The translations under genes and the position numbers were made by a program. DNA of 24,425 nucleotides from CAYFHQ01 sp964342805 (GTDB taxonomy: Bacteria > Bacillota > Clostridia > Peptostreptococcales > Acidaminobacteraceae), in the NCBI GenBank assembly GCA_964342805.1, contig CAYFHQ010000055.1, positions 1-24,425 on the forward strand, read 5' to 3'. The number at the start of each line of letters is the position of its first letter. Positions within the stretch are counted from its first letter, which is position 1. Positions 7,197-16,034 of this stretch are shown here, in pieces. Under the pieces are notes generated by a model. That model searched no databases. It was given only the letters and a program-made list of their open reading frames with translations, and was not told the DNA's origin.

Positions 7197-9656
7197 ATGC
7201 TACAAACAAATACCTATAAAGTGGACGGTATGGCCTGTGCCGCTTGCTTCAGTGCCGTGGAGCGGATCACACGTAAGATGGAGGTGTTGAAGAGTCCAGT
7301 GTGAACCTGGCAACAGGCAAGTTATTGATTACGTTTGACGAAGACAAGGTCGTCCAAGACACGATCTTCGAAAAATCGAAAAGGCAGGCTACCAGCCTTC
7401 AGAAGACGTACAGCTAAAAGAAATTGTCATGCCCATTGATGGCATGACCTGCTCCTCTTGTTCTGCAGCAGTGGACAAGGGCATTAGAAAACTGGATGGA
7501 ATTGAAGACATTACTGTCAATGCGGTGACAGGCAAGGCCTTTATCACCTATGACACCCAGGCGGTACGAGTTTCCGAAATGAAGCAAGTTGTTACCAAAT
7601 TAGGCTACACGCCCAAGGAACTGGAGAAGTCCGGTGAAAATGAGGACGTAAAACGAACCCAAGACGAAGCAAACAAAATGTGGTTCCGTTTTAAGATTGC
7701 CATTGGTTTTGCCATTCCACTTCTTTACGCAGCCATGGGTCCAATGGCCGGACTTCCATTGCCAGTCTTTATGGCGCCGGATACTGCCCCCTTGGCCTTT
7801 ACCTAAATCCAGTTTGCCCTCCTGATCCCAATTGTGATTGCTGGACGTCGCTTCTACACGGTAGGCTTTAAGACCCTCTTTACTGGCCATCCCAATATGG
7901 ACTCCCTCATTGCCGTGGGCACAGGTGCAGCAATCCTGTATGGCTTCGTAGCCCTCTATGAGATCCTCATTGGCAACATGCACTGGGTTCATAACCTCAA
8001 CCTGGAAACGGCCGGAGTCATTATTGCCCTGATCATGTTGGGCAAGGCCCTTGAGCACAGGTCAAAGGGGAAAACTTCTGCACCCATAGAAGCCCTCATG
8101 GGCCTACAACCCAAGGAAGCCATTGTCCTCCACGGAGATGAAGAACTACGCATTCCAATCGACGAAGTCGCTGTGGGTGACCATGTGCTGGTAAAACCAG
8201 GTGACCGAGTACCTGTAGATGGGACAGTTGTTTCTGGCTACAGTGCAGTTGACGAGTCCATGCTGACAGGTGAGTCCATTCCTGTTGAGAAAAAGGAAGG
8301 GGACACCGTTGCAGCTGCGACCATCAATAAAAATGGTATGCTCCGGATTCACACAGACAAGGTTGGACAAAACACAGCCCTGTCCAAGATCATTCAAATG
8401 GTAGAACATGCCCAGGGAACCAAGGCTCCCATTGCCAAAATGGCAGATATTATCTCTGGCTACTTTGTTCCCATCCTTATTGCAATCGCAATTATTGCGG
8501 GGATCGTATGGTTTGCAGTAACTCAAGATGTTGATTTTGCCCTACAGATCTTTATTTCCATCCTTGTTATTGCCTGCCCATGTGCCCTGGGTCTAGCGAC
8601 ACCAACAGCCATCATGGTAGGCACAGGCAAAGGCGCAGCCCACGGCGTTCTGATCAAGAGTGGTGTTGCCCAAGAGTCAGCCCATAAGATCAATGCTGTT
8701 GTCTTTGATAAAACAGGTACGATTACAGAAGGTAAGCCCAAGCTGGTCGACATCTACGCCAATGAAGGATTTGATGGCGATGAGATCTTACGCTTGAGCG
8801 CATCTGCTGAAAAGGGTTCTGAACACCCACTGGGAGAAGCCATTGTTGGCGGAGCAACAGACAAGGGGCTTCAACTGGTAGCACCAACGGCATTTGAAGC
8901 CATTCCAGGTCATGGTATTGCTGCAACTGTTGATGGCGTTTCCCTTCACATTGGTAACGAAAAAATGATGAAGCGTTTTGATATTGCCAACGGCCTAGTG
9001 GACCAGGCCCATGCCTATGCAAGCCAAGGCAAGACGTCTATGTATGTGGCCATGGATGGCAAACTAGCAGGTCTTGTGGTTGTTGCGGACGTTGTGAAAG
9101 AGACCAGTATTCAAGCAGTCAAAGCCCTCCATAATCTGGGCATTAAAGTGGCCATGATTACTGGTGACCACCAGACCTCTGTCAAGGCTATTGCCGATGA
9201 AGTGGGAATCGATTTTCTTCTGGCAGAAGTCTTGCCGGAAGACAAGGCCAATGAAGTTCAGAAGCTCCAAGACCAAGGCTACCATGTGGCCATGGTTGGG
9301 GACGGTATAAACGATGCGCCCGCACTGGCACAGTCTGACGTGGGTATCGCCATTGGCACCGGGACTGACGTGGCCATGGAAAGCGCAGATATTGTCCTCA
9401 TGAAGAGTCAACTGACGGATGTAGTGACTGCCATTCAACTGAGCCGCGCTACCATTCGAAATATCAAGCAAAACCTGTTCTGGGCATTCTTATACAACAC
9501 AGCTGGTATTCACTGGCCGCTGGTGTACTCTATGCCTTAGGTGGACCGCTTCTGAACCCAATGTTTGCGGCTGCAGCCATGGCATTTAGTTCTGTTTCAG
9601 TTGTTACCAATGCACTCAGACGTCGAAATTTCAAGCCGGATCATAAGGCAGCATAA
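7197..9656 (+). pseudogene. copA: Copper-translocating P1B-type ATPase, broken by three frameshifts and a stop
   Basis: Read through its lesions, this is a full-length CopA-type copper exporter of about 820 residues. Two N-terminal metal-binding domains (GMACAAC, GMTCSSC) come first, then membrane helices, the actuator loop (LTGESIPVEK), the copper-channel motif CPC at 8575-8583, the phosphorylation site DKTGT from 8707, the HP motif (SEHPLGEA) and the hinge GDGINDAPAL. Four lesions are visible. One G is missing near 7283 (GGG to GG), one A in the run at 7371-7375, and one C at 9511 (CC to C). There is also an in-frame TAA at 7804-7806. The longest intact piece lacks the metal-binding domains. 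GGGGAG at 7185-7190 precedes the ATG at 7197. The coding frame between lesions is well kept, so the damage is recent or partly sequencing error. Confidence 0.9.
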
Positions 9657-9673
9657 ATATTAGGAGGAAAATC

Positions 9674-9883
9674 ATGAAAAAAACAATTTCTATTGAAGGT
9701 ATGTCCTGCGGTCACTGCTCTGGTCGCGTTACAAAGGCTCTCCAGGAGCTTGACGGTGTTACAGATGTTGTGGTCAATCTGGAAGCGAAGAATGCGACGC
9801 TTGAAGCCAGTGAAGCTGTGACTGACGCCCTATTAAAGGAAACCGTTGAAGACGCTGGTTACGACGTAATGGGTATCCAGTAA
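9674..9883 (+). CDS. copZ: CopZ-like copper chaperone (HMA domain)
   Basis: The 69-residue protein is one heavy-metal-associated domain with the ferredoxin-like fold: MKKTISIEGMSCGHCSGRVT holds the metal-binding MxCxxC, here with a histidine (CGHC) as in CopZ. GVTDVVVNLEAKNATL and the closing VEDAGYDV complete the fold. It carries Cu(I) in the cytoplasm and passes it to CopA or to a regulator. GGAGG at 9663-9667 supports the start, and the gene follows the ATPase by 17 bases. It is complete while its usual partner is broken, so if the ATPase lesions are real it may now act as a copper buffer or serve another exporter. Confidence 0.94.
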   Translation: MKKTISIEGMSCGHCSGRVTKALQELDGVTDVVVNLEAKNATLEASEAVTDALLKETVEDAGYDVMGIQ

Positions 9884-9917
9884 AGTATGCCACCCACTCA
9901 TCATTTATGGTGAGTTC

Positions 9918-9959
9918 ATAAGCCCAGTAGGCCACTTTGGTCCTACTGGGCTTATTTTT
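9918..9959 (+). terminator. Strong intrinsic terminator after copZ
   Basis: A perfect 14-bp stem, ATAAGCCCAGTAGG (9918-9931) with its complement at 9942-9955, has a 10-base loop and is followed by TTTT(T) to 9959. It ends the copper operon. Confidence 0.92.
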
Positions 9960-9987
9960 GTACTCGAATTGATACGAAAGCAAATGG

Positions 9988-10009
9988 CAATTGTGTTACA
10001 ATTGTGTTA
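9988..10009 (+). repeat. 11-bp perfect tandem repeat before the DUF1848 gene
   Basis: CAATTGTGTTA is present twice with no gap (9988-9998 and 9999-10009). The junction creates TACAAT at 9997-10002, a possible -10 box, but TTGATA at 9969-9974 is 22 bases away, too far for a normal -35. One repeat per 11 bases puts both copies on the same DNA face, as for a regulator binding as a tandem dimer. Confidence 0.5.
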
Positions 10010-10031
10010 AGTGTGTGGAAGGGGGAATACC

Positions 10032-10958
10032 ATGATTCTTAGCGTCAGTCGTCGCACGGATATTCCGGCCTTTTATTCTCAGTGGTTTTTTAACCGTCTG
10101 GAGGAAGGTCGCATTTATGTACGCAATCCCGTAAATCCAAGGCAGGTCACTGCTTTAGAGTTTGAAAAAGACCAACTGGATGGGATTGTATTTTGGACTA
10201 AAAATCCCAAGCCCATGCTCCATCGACTCGATGAGCTGGAGGGGATCCCCTACTATTTTCAGTTCACCTTGACCCCCTATGGTCAGCGGTACGAACCTGG
10301 AGCATCATCCCTGGAAAATCGCATTGAGACCCTCCTGGCCCTGGCGGAAAAGGTTGGGCCGGACAGAGTGATCTGGCGATATGACCCCATAATACTTGAC
10401 CACCGAATGAATGCAGACTGGCATCGGTTGAAATTTGAAATGCTTGCTGAAAAGTTTCGGGACAGGGTCAAAAGAGTGGTGATCAGTTATGTACAGGGTT
10501 ACAAGAATACCCGTAAGAACATGATTGTTCCCATGGTGGACGACCAGGCCAAACAGGCCCTGGCAAAGAGTTTTCAGAATATCGCCTCCTCCCGGGGCAT
10601 GGTGGTACAAGGCTGTTGTGAACCCCAGTTGAAAGAGGCGGGTATACCGTCGTCCAATTGTGTGGATGCAGCGTTACTGTCTAAAATTGCTGGTCACCAT
10701 ATTGACTCTAAACCAGCAACCGGCCAGCGGGAAGGCTGTGATTGTGACCAAAGTGTGGACATTGGGGCTTATAATTCCTGTCCCCATAAGTGTAAATACT
10801 GTTATGCCAACTATAATGAAACTCTGATTGACCGGAATGTGAAGCAACATAATCCTGAAGGTCTCTTACTCTATGGTGAGATATCCGAGCGAGATCGGGT
10901 ACATATCAAACGTGGAGTGGACAAACCGTCTACACAAATTCGTTTGATTGATCTATAG
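10032..10958 (+). CDS. DUF1848-family protein with C-terminal CX3CX2C iron-sulfur-like motif
   Basis: The 308-residue soluble protein starts MILSVSRRTDIPAFYSQWFF and continues with VRNPVNPRQVTALEF and IVFWTKNPKP, the diagnostic N-terminal pattern of DUF1848. Near the C-terminus NSCPHKCKYCYANYNE gives C250-X3-C254-X2-C257, the spacing used by radical SAM enzymes to hold a 4Fe-4S cluster, here at the end instead of the start of the barrel. More cysteines (QGCCEPQL, GCDCDQS) lie just before it. The reaction is unknown; a relation to spore-photoproduct-lyase-like enzymes is only my impression. An in-frame GTG at 10011 exists, but GGAAGGGGG at 10017-10025 points to the ATG at 10032. The macrodomain gene follows after 21 bases, so they are likely co-transcribed. 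Confidence 0.85.
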   Translation: MILSVSRRTDIPAFYSQWFFNRLEEGRIYVRNPVNPRQVTALEFEKDQLDGIVFWTKNPKPMLHRLDELEGIPYYFQFTLTPYGQRYEPGASSLENRIETLLALAEKVGPDRVIWRYDPIILDHRMNADWHRLKFEMLAEKFRDRVKRVVISYVQGYKNTRKNMIVPMVDDQAKQALAKSFQNIASSRGMVVQGCCEPQLKEAGIPSSNCVDAALLSKIAGHHIDSKPATGQREGCDCDQSVDIGAYNSCPHKCKYCYANYNETLIDRNVKQHNPEGLLLYGEISERDRVHIKRGVDKPSTQIRLIDL

Positions 10959-10979
10959 GAGTAAGGGGAGGGTGACAAG

Positions 10980-11507
10980 ATGGACAAACGTATTCGACTC
11001 ATCCGTGGAGACATCACAACGTTACAGGTGGATGCCATAGTGAATGCTGCCAACACCAAGTTGATTGGTGGTGGCGGGGTGGATGGCGCCATACATTATG
11101 CTGGAGGACCTCAGATATTGGAGGAGTGCCGGGCCTATATTGACGAAAATGGAGAGTGTTCCACTGGAGAAGCAGTAATGACGACTGCTGGCAACCTGCC
11201 CAGCAAGTATGTCATTCATACAGTGGGTCCCGTTTGGCAAGGGGGCCGATTTGCCGAAGAGCAAATGCTGGAACGCTGCTACTGGAACTCATTGGCCATG
11301 GCCAACAACCATGACCTTCACAAGGTGGCATTTCCCAATATATCCACTGGGATATATGGCTATCCCAAGGAAGAAGCTGCAGAGGTAGCCATTCGCACAG
11401 TAACAGATTTTCTAGACAAGCACCCTGGCATGGAACTGGTTTTCTTTGTGTGTTATGGGGAAGATAATTACAAGATCTATGAAAAAATGTTGAACTTGGC
11501 TAAATGA
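10980..11507 (+). CDS. Macrodomain ADP-ribose hydrolase (YmdB/O-acetyl-ADP-ribose deacetylase type)
   Basis: The 175-residue protein is a single macrodomain. GDITTLQVDAIVNAANTKLI holds the ADP-ribose-binding Asp11 and NAAN (22-25), and GGGGVDG (30-36) is the next binding loop. The phosphate loop is FPNISTGIYGYPKEEAA. All positions needed for hydrolysis in the MacroD/YmdB class are kept. These enzymes remove ADP-ribose from proteins or nucleic acid, or deacetylate O-acetyl-ADP-ribose made by sirtuins. GGGGAGGG at 10965-10972 precedes the ATG. It is the second gene of a unit with DUF1848 and is followed by a terminator. No ADP-ribosyltransferase is visible nearby, so a DarTG-type toxin-antitoxin role is not supported. 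Confidence 0.95.
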   Translation: MDKRIRLIRGDITTLQVDAIVNAANTKLIGGGGVDGAIHYAGGPQILEECRAYIDENGECSTGEAVMTTAGNLPSKYVIHTVGPVWQGGRFAEEQMLERCYWNSLAMANNHDLHKVAFPNISTGIYGYPKEEAAEVAIRTVTDFLDKHPGMELVFFVCYGEDNYKIYEKMLNLAK

Positions 11508-11535
11508 GAGAGCTACTAAGAGATTCAGATTTATT

Positions 11536-11564
11536 GCGGAGACGGATGTTTCCGCTTTTGTTTT
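11536..11564 (+). terminator. Intrinsic terminator after the macrodomain gene
   Basis: GCGGAGAC (11536-11543) pairs with GTTTCCGC (11548-11555), including one G-T pair, around a GGAT loop, and is followed by TTTTGTTTT (11556-11564). It ends the DUF1848-macrodomain unit before the alkyltransferase-like gene. Confidence 0.75.
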
Positions 11565-11618
11565 GCCCGGGTGGTCTGTGGGCCCCTGGGTCAATATCAG
11601 CAATTTAGGAGATTAGAT

Positions 11619-11927
11619 ATGCAACCATTTACCCTGGCTGTCATTAAAGCCATACAGGAAATCCCCCATGGCAAAGTCGCTACTTATGGCCAAATTGCAG
11701 GCATAGCTGGTAGCCCCCGGGCTGCTAGACAGGTGGTTCGGGTCCTCAATACCCAGTCTGATAAGTTGGGCCTTCCCTGGTACCGGGTTGTGGGTGCTGG
11801 CGGGGTCATCCGGATACCAGACCCCCATGGGCGTAGTTTGCAAGCAGAACTCCTGAGGGATGAAGGGGTAGAGGTAAAAAGGGACTACACCATTGATATG
11901 ACTTTGTTTGGATGGCAAAATGGATAA
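11619..11927 (+). CDS. Alkyltransferase-like (ATL) DNA-lesion-binding protein
   Basis: The 102-residue protein equals the DNA-binding domain of O6-methylguanine methyltransferase: IPHGKVATYGQIAGIAGSPR, ARQVVRVLN, then LPWYRVVGAGGVI. The methyl-accepting cysteine of the PCHRV motif is replaced by W54 (PWYRV). This marks it as an ATL protein, which flips out O6-alkylguanine and hands the lesion to nucleotide excision repair instead of repairing it. Length is typical. AGGAG at 11607-11611 supports the ATG at 11619 over an earlier in-frame start at 11571 that lies next to the terminator. It has no obvious promoter in the 50 bases after that terminator, so some readthrough may express it. Confidence 0.93.
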   Translation: MQPFTLAVIKAIQEIPHGKVATYGQIAGIAGSPRAARQVVRVLNTQSDKLGLPWYRVVGAGGVIRIPDPHGRSLQAELLRDEGVEVKRDYTIDMTLFGWQNG

Positions 11928-11928
11928 A

Positions 11929-11974
11929 GGCAGTCGTGAATTTAGTGTGAACAATTGCTAGATTTGCGACTGCC
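11929..11974 (+). other. Hairpin after the ATL gene
   Basis: GGCAGTCG (11929-11936) pairs perfectly with CGACTGCC (11967-11974); an inner AAT/ATT helix follows a TG/TG internal loop. There is no T tract (CCTTCCG follows), so it is a weak terminator or part of the clpE leader. No CtsR heptamer repeat is visible between here and clpE. Confidence 0.45.
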
Positions 11975-12038
11975 CCTTCCGTTTGATGATAAAATAAGGA
12001 TAGACCATTAGGTGAAAGTTAGAATTGAGGTGACTTCT

Positions 12039-14408
12039 ATGAAAATGTGTTCCCGCTGCAATGAGAATGTAGCAATGATTTATCTGAATAAAGTGGAGCA
12101 TGGTAAGGAAGAAGTCCAGCAACTTTGTATGAAATGTGCCCGTGAGGTTGGGGTGCCTGGGATTGACAATCTATTGAAACAAACAGGTGTGTCGGAAGAC
12201 GACTTAAACCATATGATGGAACACATGAACGACGTGCTGGGTGATATGGATCCGGAATCCATGGACATGAATGAACTCATGGGCATGATGAACGGAGATC
12301 CTTCCATGGATGGCTTTGCCCTTGGCAATGACCAATATGAAGAGTATGAGGAAGAAGAAGAGGAACCAGATGCCAAGGCAGGTGGAACTGATAGTTCTCC
12401 TGAAGGACCTGGTCCCGAAAACGATGAGGGAACCAAGAAGAAGAAAAAGAAGAAGAAGCGACTGGGCAAGAATAATTTGGACGCCTTTGGTACCAACCTG
12501 ACTGCCAAGGCCAAGGAGGGTGGCATTGACGCCATCATTGGCCGGGAGCGGGAGATTGACCGAATGGTGCAAATTCTCAACCGTCGCTCTAAGAATAATC
12601 CAGTCTTGATTGGTGAGCCTGGAGTAGGTAAGACTGCCATTGCAGAAGGCCTTGCCCTTCGGATTGCAGAGAAAGTTGTACCCGCCAAGCTCTTTAATGC
12701 AGAGGTGTACCTACTGGACATGACAGCGATCGTTGCAGGGACCCAGTTCCGTGGCCAGTTTGAAGGCCGCATGAAGGGGATTGTGGACGAGGCTTCCGAG
12801 CGGGGCAACGTGATCCTTGTGATTGACGAACTGCATAATATCGTTGGTGCTGGTGATCTACAAGGTGGGGCCATGAATGCAGCCAACATCTTGAAGCCAG
12901 CCTTGGCCCGGGGTGAAGTCCAGATTATTGGGGCCACAACCCTGGACGAGTACCGCAAGCATATTGAAAAAGACGCAGCCCTAGAAAGACGTTTCCAGCC
13001 CATTGTGGTTGACGAACCTTCTGAAGAGGAAACCATTGAAATCCTCAAGGGGATCAAGGGTTACTATGAAGACTACCACAAGGTGTCCATAACAGACGAC
13101 GTGATTACTACCTGCGTTCGTCTGGCGGACCGCTACATTCGGGACCGTTACATGCCGGACAAGGCTATCGATGTCCTTGACGAAGCAGGTTCAAGAGCCA
13201 ACCTGAAAAACTTGGGTTTGGTGGAACTGGAAGCCCTTAAGGCTGACCTGGACGCCATTCGTGACGCCAAGCTTCACGCTGCGGAGATCGAAGACTATGA
13301 ACAGTCTGCTGACCTTAAAATGGAAGAACTCCGTCTTGAGGAAAAGATTGCTGAATTGGAACAACAAGCAACCCATGTGGAGATCACCACAGAAGACATT
13401 GCTTACGTGATTGAAGCCTGGACCAAGATTCCTGTCCAGCGGATTACAGAAGACGAAGCTGACCGTCTCCTGCAACTGGAAGACAGACTCCACCGACGTG
13501 TCATTGGCCAGGAGCATGCCATTGAGGCTCTCTCCAAGGCGGTTCGACGAAACCGTTCTGGGTTTAGAAAACTCAGAAAGCCAAGTTCCTTTGTTTTCGT
13601 TGGACCTACGGGTGTGGGGAAAACAGAGTTGGCCAAGACCCTGGCCCTGGAACTCTTTGGTAGTGAAGACAACATGGTCCGTCTGGACATGAGTGAATAC
13701 ATGGAAAGACATACGGTTTCTAAGTTGATCGGTGCCCCTCCGGGCTATGTCGGATTTGACCAGGGTGGAAAACTGACGGATATCATTCGAAGAAAGCCCT
13801 ATGCTGTGATCCTCCTGGATGAAATCGAAAAGGCCCACCCGGATATTTATAATATCCTACTGCAGATTTTAGACGATGGCCGTTTGACGGACTCCCAAGG
13901 CCGTACCGTCTTCTTTGACAATACAGTTATGATCATGACGTCCAACCTGGGCACCTCCCTGGGGTCTGCCAAGATTGGTTTTGGCCATGACTCAGAAGGG
14001 GACGCAAGGGACGCTAAAGTTCGCGAAGCCATGAGAAAGCAGTTTAGACCAGAATTCCTCAACCGGATTGATGGTGTCATTACCTTTAATAAGTTAGAGC
14101 GCAATGAGTTTGACCGTATTGTTGAACTCATGCTCAAGGAAGTCCGTTCCGAACTCCACGAAAAGCATATGAAAATGCGGGTGGAAGACGAGGTCAAGAC
14201 CTTCCTCATTGAAAAGGGCTACTCCGACGAGTTCGGTGCCCGACCCCTCCGTCGTGCCATCCAGACCTACCTGGAGGACGAGATTGCTGAAGCCTACCTA
14301 CGGGGTCTAATCCATGACGGTGACCAGATCCTGGTGAAATTGGACGGTGACAAACTCAAGGTGGTCAAGGAATCTACTTCTTTGGAAGAGGTTTTGCCCC
14401 AGTCATAG
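12039..14408 (+). CDS. clpE: ClpE-type AAA+ unfoldase (Clp protease ATP-binding subunit)
   Basis: The 789-residue protein unfolds substrates with ATP and feeds them to ClpP. A zinc-finger of ClpE/McsA type opens it (C4, C7, C30, C33: MCSRCNEN and LCMKCA) in place of the double Clp-N repeat of ClpC. An acidic Met-rich stretch leads to a run of eight lysines at 133-140. AAA domain 1 has Walker A GEPGVGKT (192-199) and Walker B VILVIDELHN. A short coiled UVR-like middle segment follows (YEQSADLKMEELRLEEKIAE). AAA domain 2 has GPTGVGKT (522-529) and ILLDEIEKAHPDI. The ClpP-docking tripeptide IGF is at 646-648, so it can work with ClpP. GAGGTGA at 12027-12033 favours ATG 12039 over GTG 12012. It is a single-gene unit without ctsR or mcsB beside it. 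Confidence 0.92.
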   Translation: MKMCSRCNENVAMIYLNKVEHGKEEVQQLCMKCAREVGVPGIDNLLKQTGVSEDDLNHMMEHMNDVLGDMDPESMDMNELMGMMNGDPSMDGFALGNDQYEEYEEEEEEPDAKAGGTDSSPEGPGPENDEGTKKKKKKKKRLGKNNLDAFGTNLTAKAKEGGIDAIIGREREIDRMVQILNRRSKNNPVLIGEPGVGKTAIAEGLALRIAEKVVPAKLFNAEVYLLDMTAIVAGTQFRGQFEGRMKGIVDEASERGNVILVIDELHNIVGAGDLQGGAMNAANILKPALARGEVQIIGATTLDEYRKHIEKDAALERRFQPIVVDEPSEEETIEILKGIKGYYEDYHKVSITDDVITTCVRLADRYIRDRYMPDKAIDVLDEAGSRANLKNLGLVELEALKADLDAIRDAKLHAAEIEDYEQSADLKMEELRLEEKIAELEQQATHVEITTEDIAYVIEAWTKIPVQRITEDEADRLLQLEDRLHRRVIGQEHAIEALSKAVRRNRSGFRKLRKPSSFVFVGPTGVGKTELAKTLALELFGSEDNMVRLDMSEYMERHTVSKLIGAPPGYVGFDQGGKLTDIIRRKPYAVILLDEIEKAHPDIYNILLQILDDGRLTDSQGRTVFFDNTVMIMTSNLGTSLGSAKIGFGHDSEGDARDAKVREAMRKQFRPEFLNRIDGVITFNKLERNEFDRIVELMLKEVRSELHEKHMKMRVEDEVKTFLIEKGYSDEFGARPLRRAIQTYLEDEIAEAYLRGLIHDGDQILVKLDGDKLKVVKESTSLEEVLPQS

Positions 14409-14482
14409 GCGGAAAAGATTAGACCTCTTGTGACAGGCTAGTGGAATGCTTTACCTTTGAAAATCAATACTTGTAAATGATG

Positions 14483-14515
14483 AAAGCCAGCGCAACTGCG
14501 CTGGCTTTGTTTTGT
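14483..14515 (+). terminator. Intrinsic terminator after clpE, probably bidirectional
   Basis: AAAGCCAGCGC (14483-14493) pairs perfectly with GCGCTGGCTTT (14498-14508) around the loop AACT and is followed by GTTTTGTT. It lies between convergent genes, 35 bases past the end of the minus-strand stalk gene, and may end both transcripts. Confidence 0.9.
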
Positions 14516-14549
14516 TCTCTTATGTTGATAAGTACCTCTTGTCGCATGC

Positions 14550-16034
14550 TTAAGGCATTTTGGGCAATAGAGGTTGATACTGTTTTTCAACCAAACCTTG
14601 CTCTGGAGAGTAGGTAAACCACGAGTCGGTATTGGTCTCAGAATAGAGATGGATAAGCCCATTTTTCCATTGATAGTGAACTGGGAGCTTAACCCCTTGC
14701 TTGTAGACCTTGTAAGAGACATCAGTGAAATCTCCATTAGACGTTGAGTAGACCCCATGCCGAACCGGAGAACTTGCATAAGGCTCTACTGTAAAGCTAC
14801 CATTTTTTAGCCGGTTCATCTGGAGAATCTGTTTTCCCTGCTTACCCATTGGTAAAGCCATCTGCTTGCAGATGTTTTAAGGTAGTGGACTTGTTCCAAG
14901 TGACTGTCTACGAAAATTCCAATACGCCTTGCACTGGGTTTGTAAAGGACACCATAGCCCTCTGGTGACAAACCAGACGGAGACAGGTGACCATAGTAAA
15001 AGCGGTCTGGGTAAAAGAAGGAAGTCCAGCCTAGTTTGTTTTCATCAAAATCCAGGAAGGTGGTGAACTGGCCATTGTGTCCGCTGGCGACTTTTCGCAG
15101 GGTACTGCTCTCCTTTTCGAGGAAGATAAACTGCTCTCCGTGAAGGCTTTCACCATACAAGCGACCAGTTCGTGGATGTTGGTCACCAGGTAGATAATAC
15201 AAGTGGGAGGCGTCGTTTGTACCAGGGTTCTCTTTACTCCTATCGGCCTCAGCCTGTAAGTACTTCTGTCTGTTTAATCCGGCTTCATAGCAAGTCTCTT
15301 GGTCGGGTATGTCCGATTCCCAGCTATAAGCAAGTGTTTGGGCTTCGCGGTAGGACATGGAGAGGAATAAGATTTCCTCATAAACATCCATGAGGAAGTC
15401 CTTGTTTTTCACACCTGGTGCCACTTGAAGGTCACTAGAGTTAAACGTTCATTTGTTCCGAATATGCCATCAGGGAGACGTTTTTCTGACGAGTAAGCAA
15501 GTCATGGGCAGTTGGGATCCTTAAGTCTATGATCCCATCATGTGCAACATCAAGGTCCCAATTTAGCGATTCCAGGACCACTGCTGTCAAGGGCAAGTAT
15601 TCTATTTCGTAGCCCCAGAGTAAAGTTGGATTGCTACTTGAACCCTTGTAGACCACCTTGTCAGAAATGAAGATGTTTTGGTTGATGATAGGTAACATCC
15701 CATCTAACGAGGCCTTCATGTTTGACGAAATCGAAAAATGATTGGAAAAGCCCGCGCTCCTCATATCAATACGGCCCACTTCTGGGTGGTAACATTCTAT
15801 CCCAAAGCTACTCTTTAGGGTTCCGGACAAGGGAATGTGGACGGTATCCCCATATCGAACAAAAGGGTAGTGAAGGCGAGATAGGGTATACAACTCGCCG
15901 TTAACTCGAATACTGTCAAGGGTCGTCATTTGAGATGAAGCAAAAGTACTCATCTCAAAGACATACATTGAACTGAACATGAGACAGATGACCAGTGTTG
16001 TGATAACCAGTAGGTGCATTTGATGTCGTCTCAT
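14550..16034 (-). pseudogene. Second stalk-domain surface protein, frameshifted paralogue
   Basis: Three pieces in two frames make one former gene of about 490 residues. The ATG at 16034 overlaps the stop of the upstream homologue (TGATG), and residues MRRHQMHLLVITTLVICLMF form a signal or membrane anchor. The N-terminal part has stalk-domain (copper amine oxidase N-terminal-like) features: VRYGDTVHIPLSGTLKSSFG, YEIEYLPLTAVVLESLNWDL. The frame breaks near 15441, after YSEQMNV, and continues in the next frame as NSSDLQVAPGVKNKDFLMDV. It breaks again between about 14880 and 14820, restoring the first frame (QILQMNRLKNGSF to the stop at 14550). A MORN-like motif, LSPEGYGVLYKPSARRIG, matches DPEGFGVLYEYGKATLG in the homologue. 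No function is known. The kept reading frames show it was coding until recently. Confidence 0.75.

Noticed and set aside
7804..7806. TAA recoded as a sense codon, since in-frame TAA also occurs at 16361-16363
   Set aside because: Intact genes here end with TAA (for example copZ and the sugar-binding lipoprotein), so TAA is a normal stop; two lesions in already damaged genes are simpler.
10980..11507. DarG-type antitoxin of a DarTG system
   Set aside because: The protein is a single YmdB-like macrodomain without the DarG C-terminal part, and no DarT-like transferase is adjacent.
11975..12038. CtsR operator before clpE
   Set aside because: No tandem GGTCAAA-type heptads are visible in the interval.
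12080..13057. Long open frame of 325 codons on the minus strand across clpE
   Set aside because: It lies opposite the clpE coding region, is rich in Ser/Pro/Arg as expected for an antisense shadow, and has no ribosome binding site or domain.
13191..13838. Second long minus-strand frame inside clpE
   Set aside because: Antisense shadow of the conserved ATPase domain; no family pattern and no start signal.
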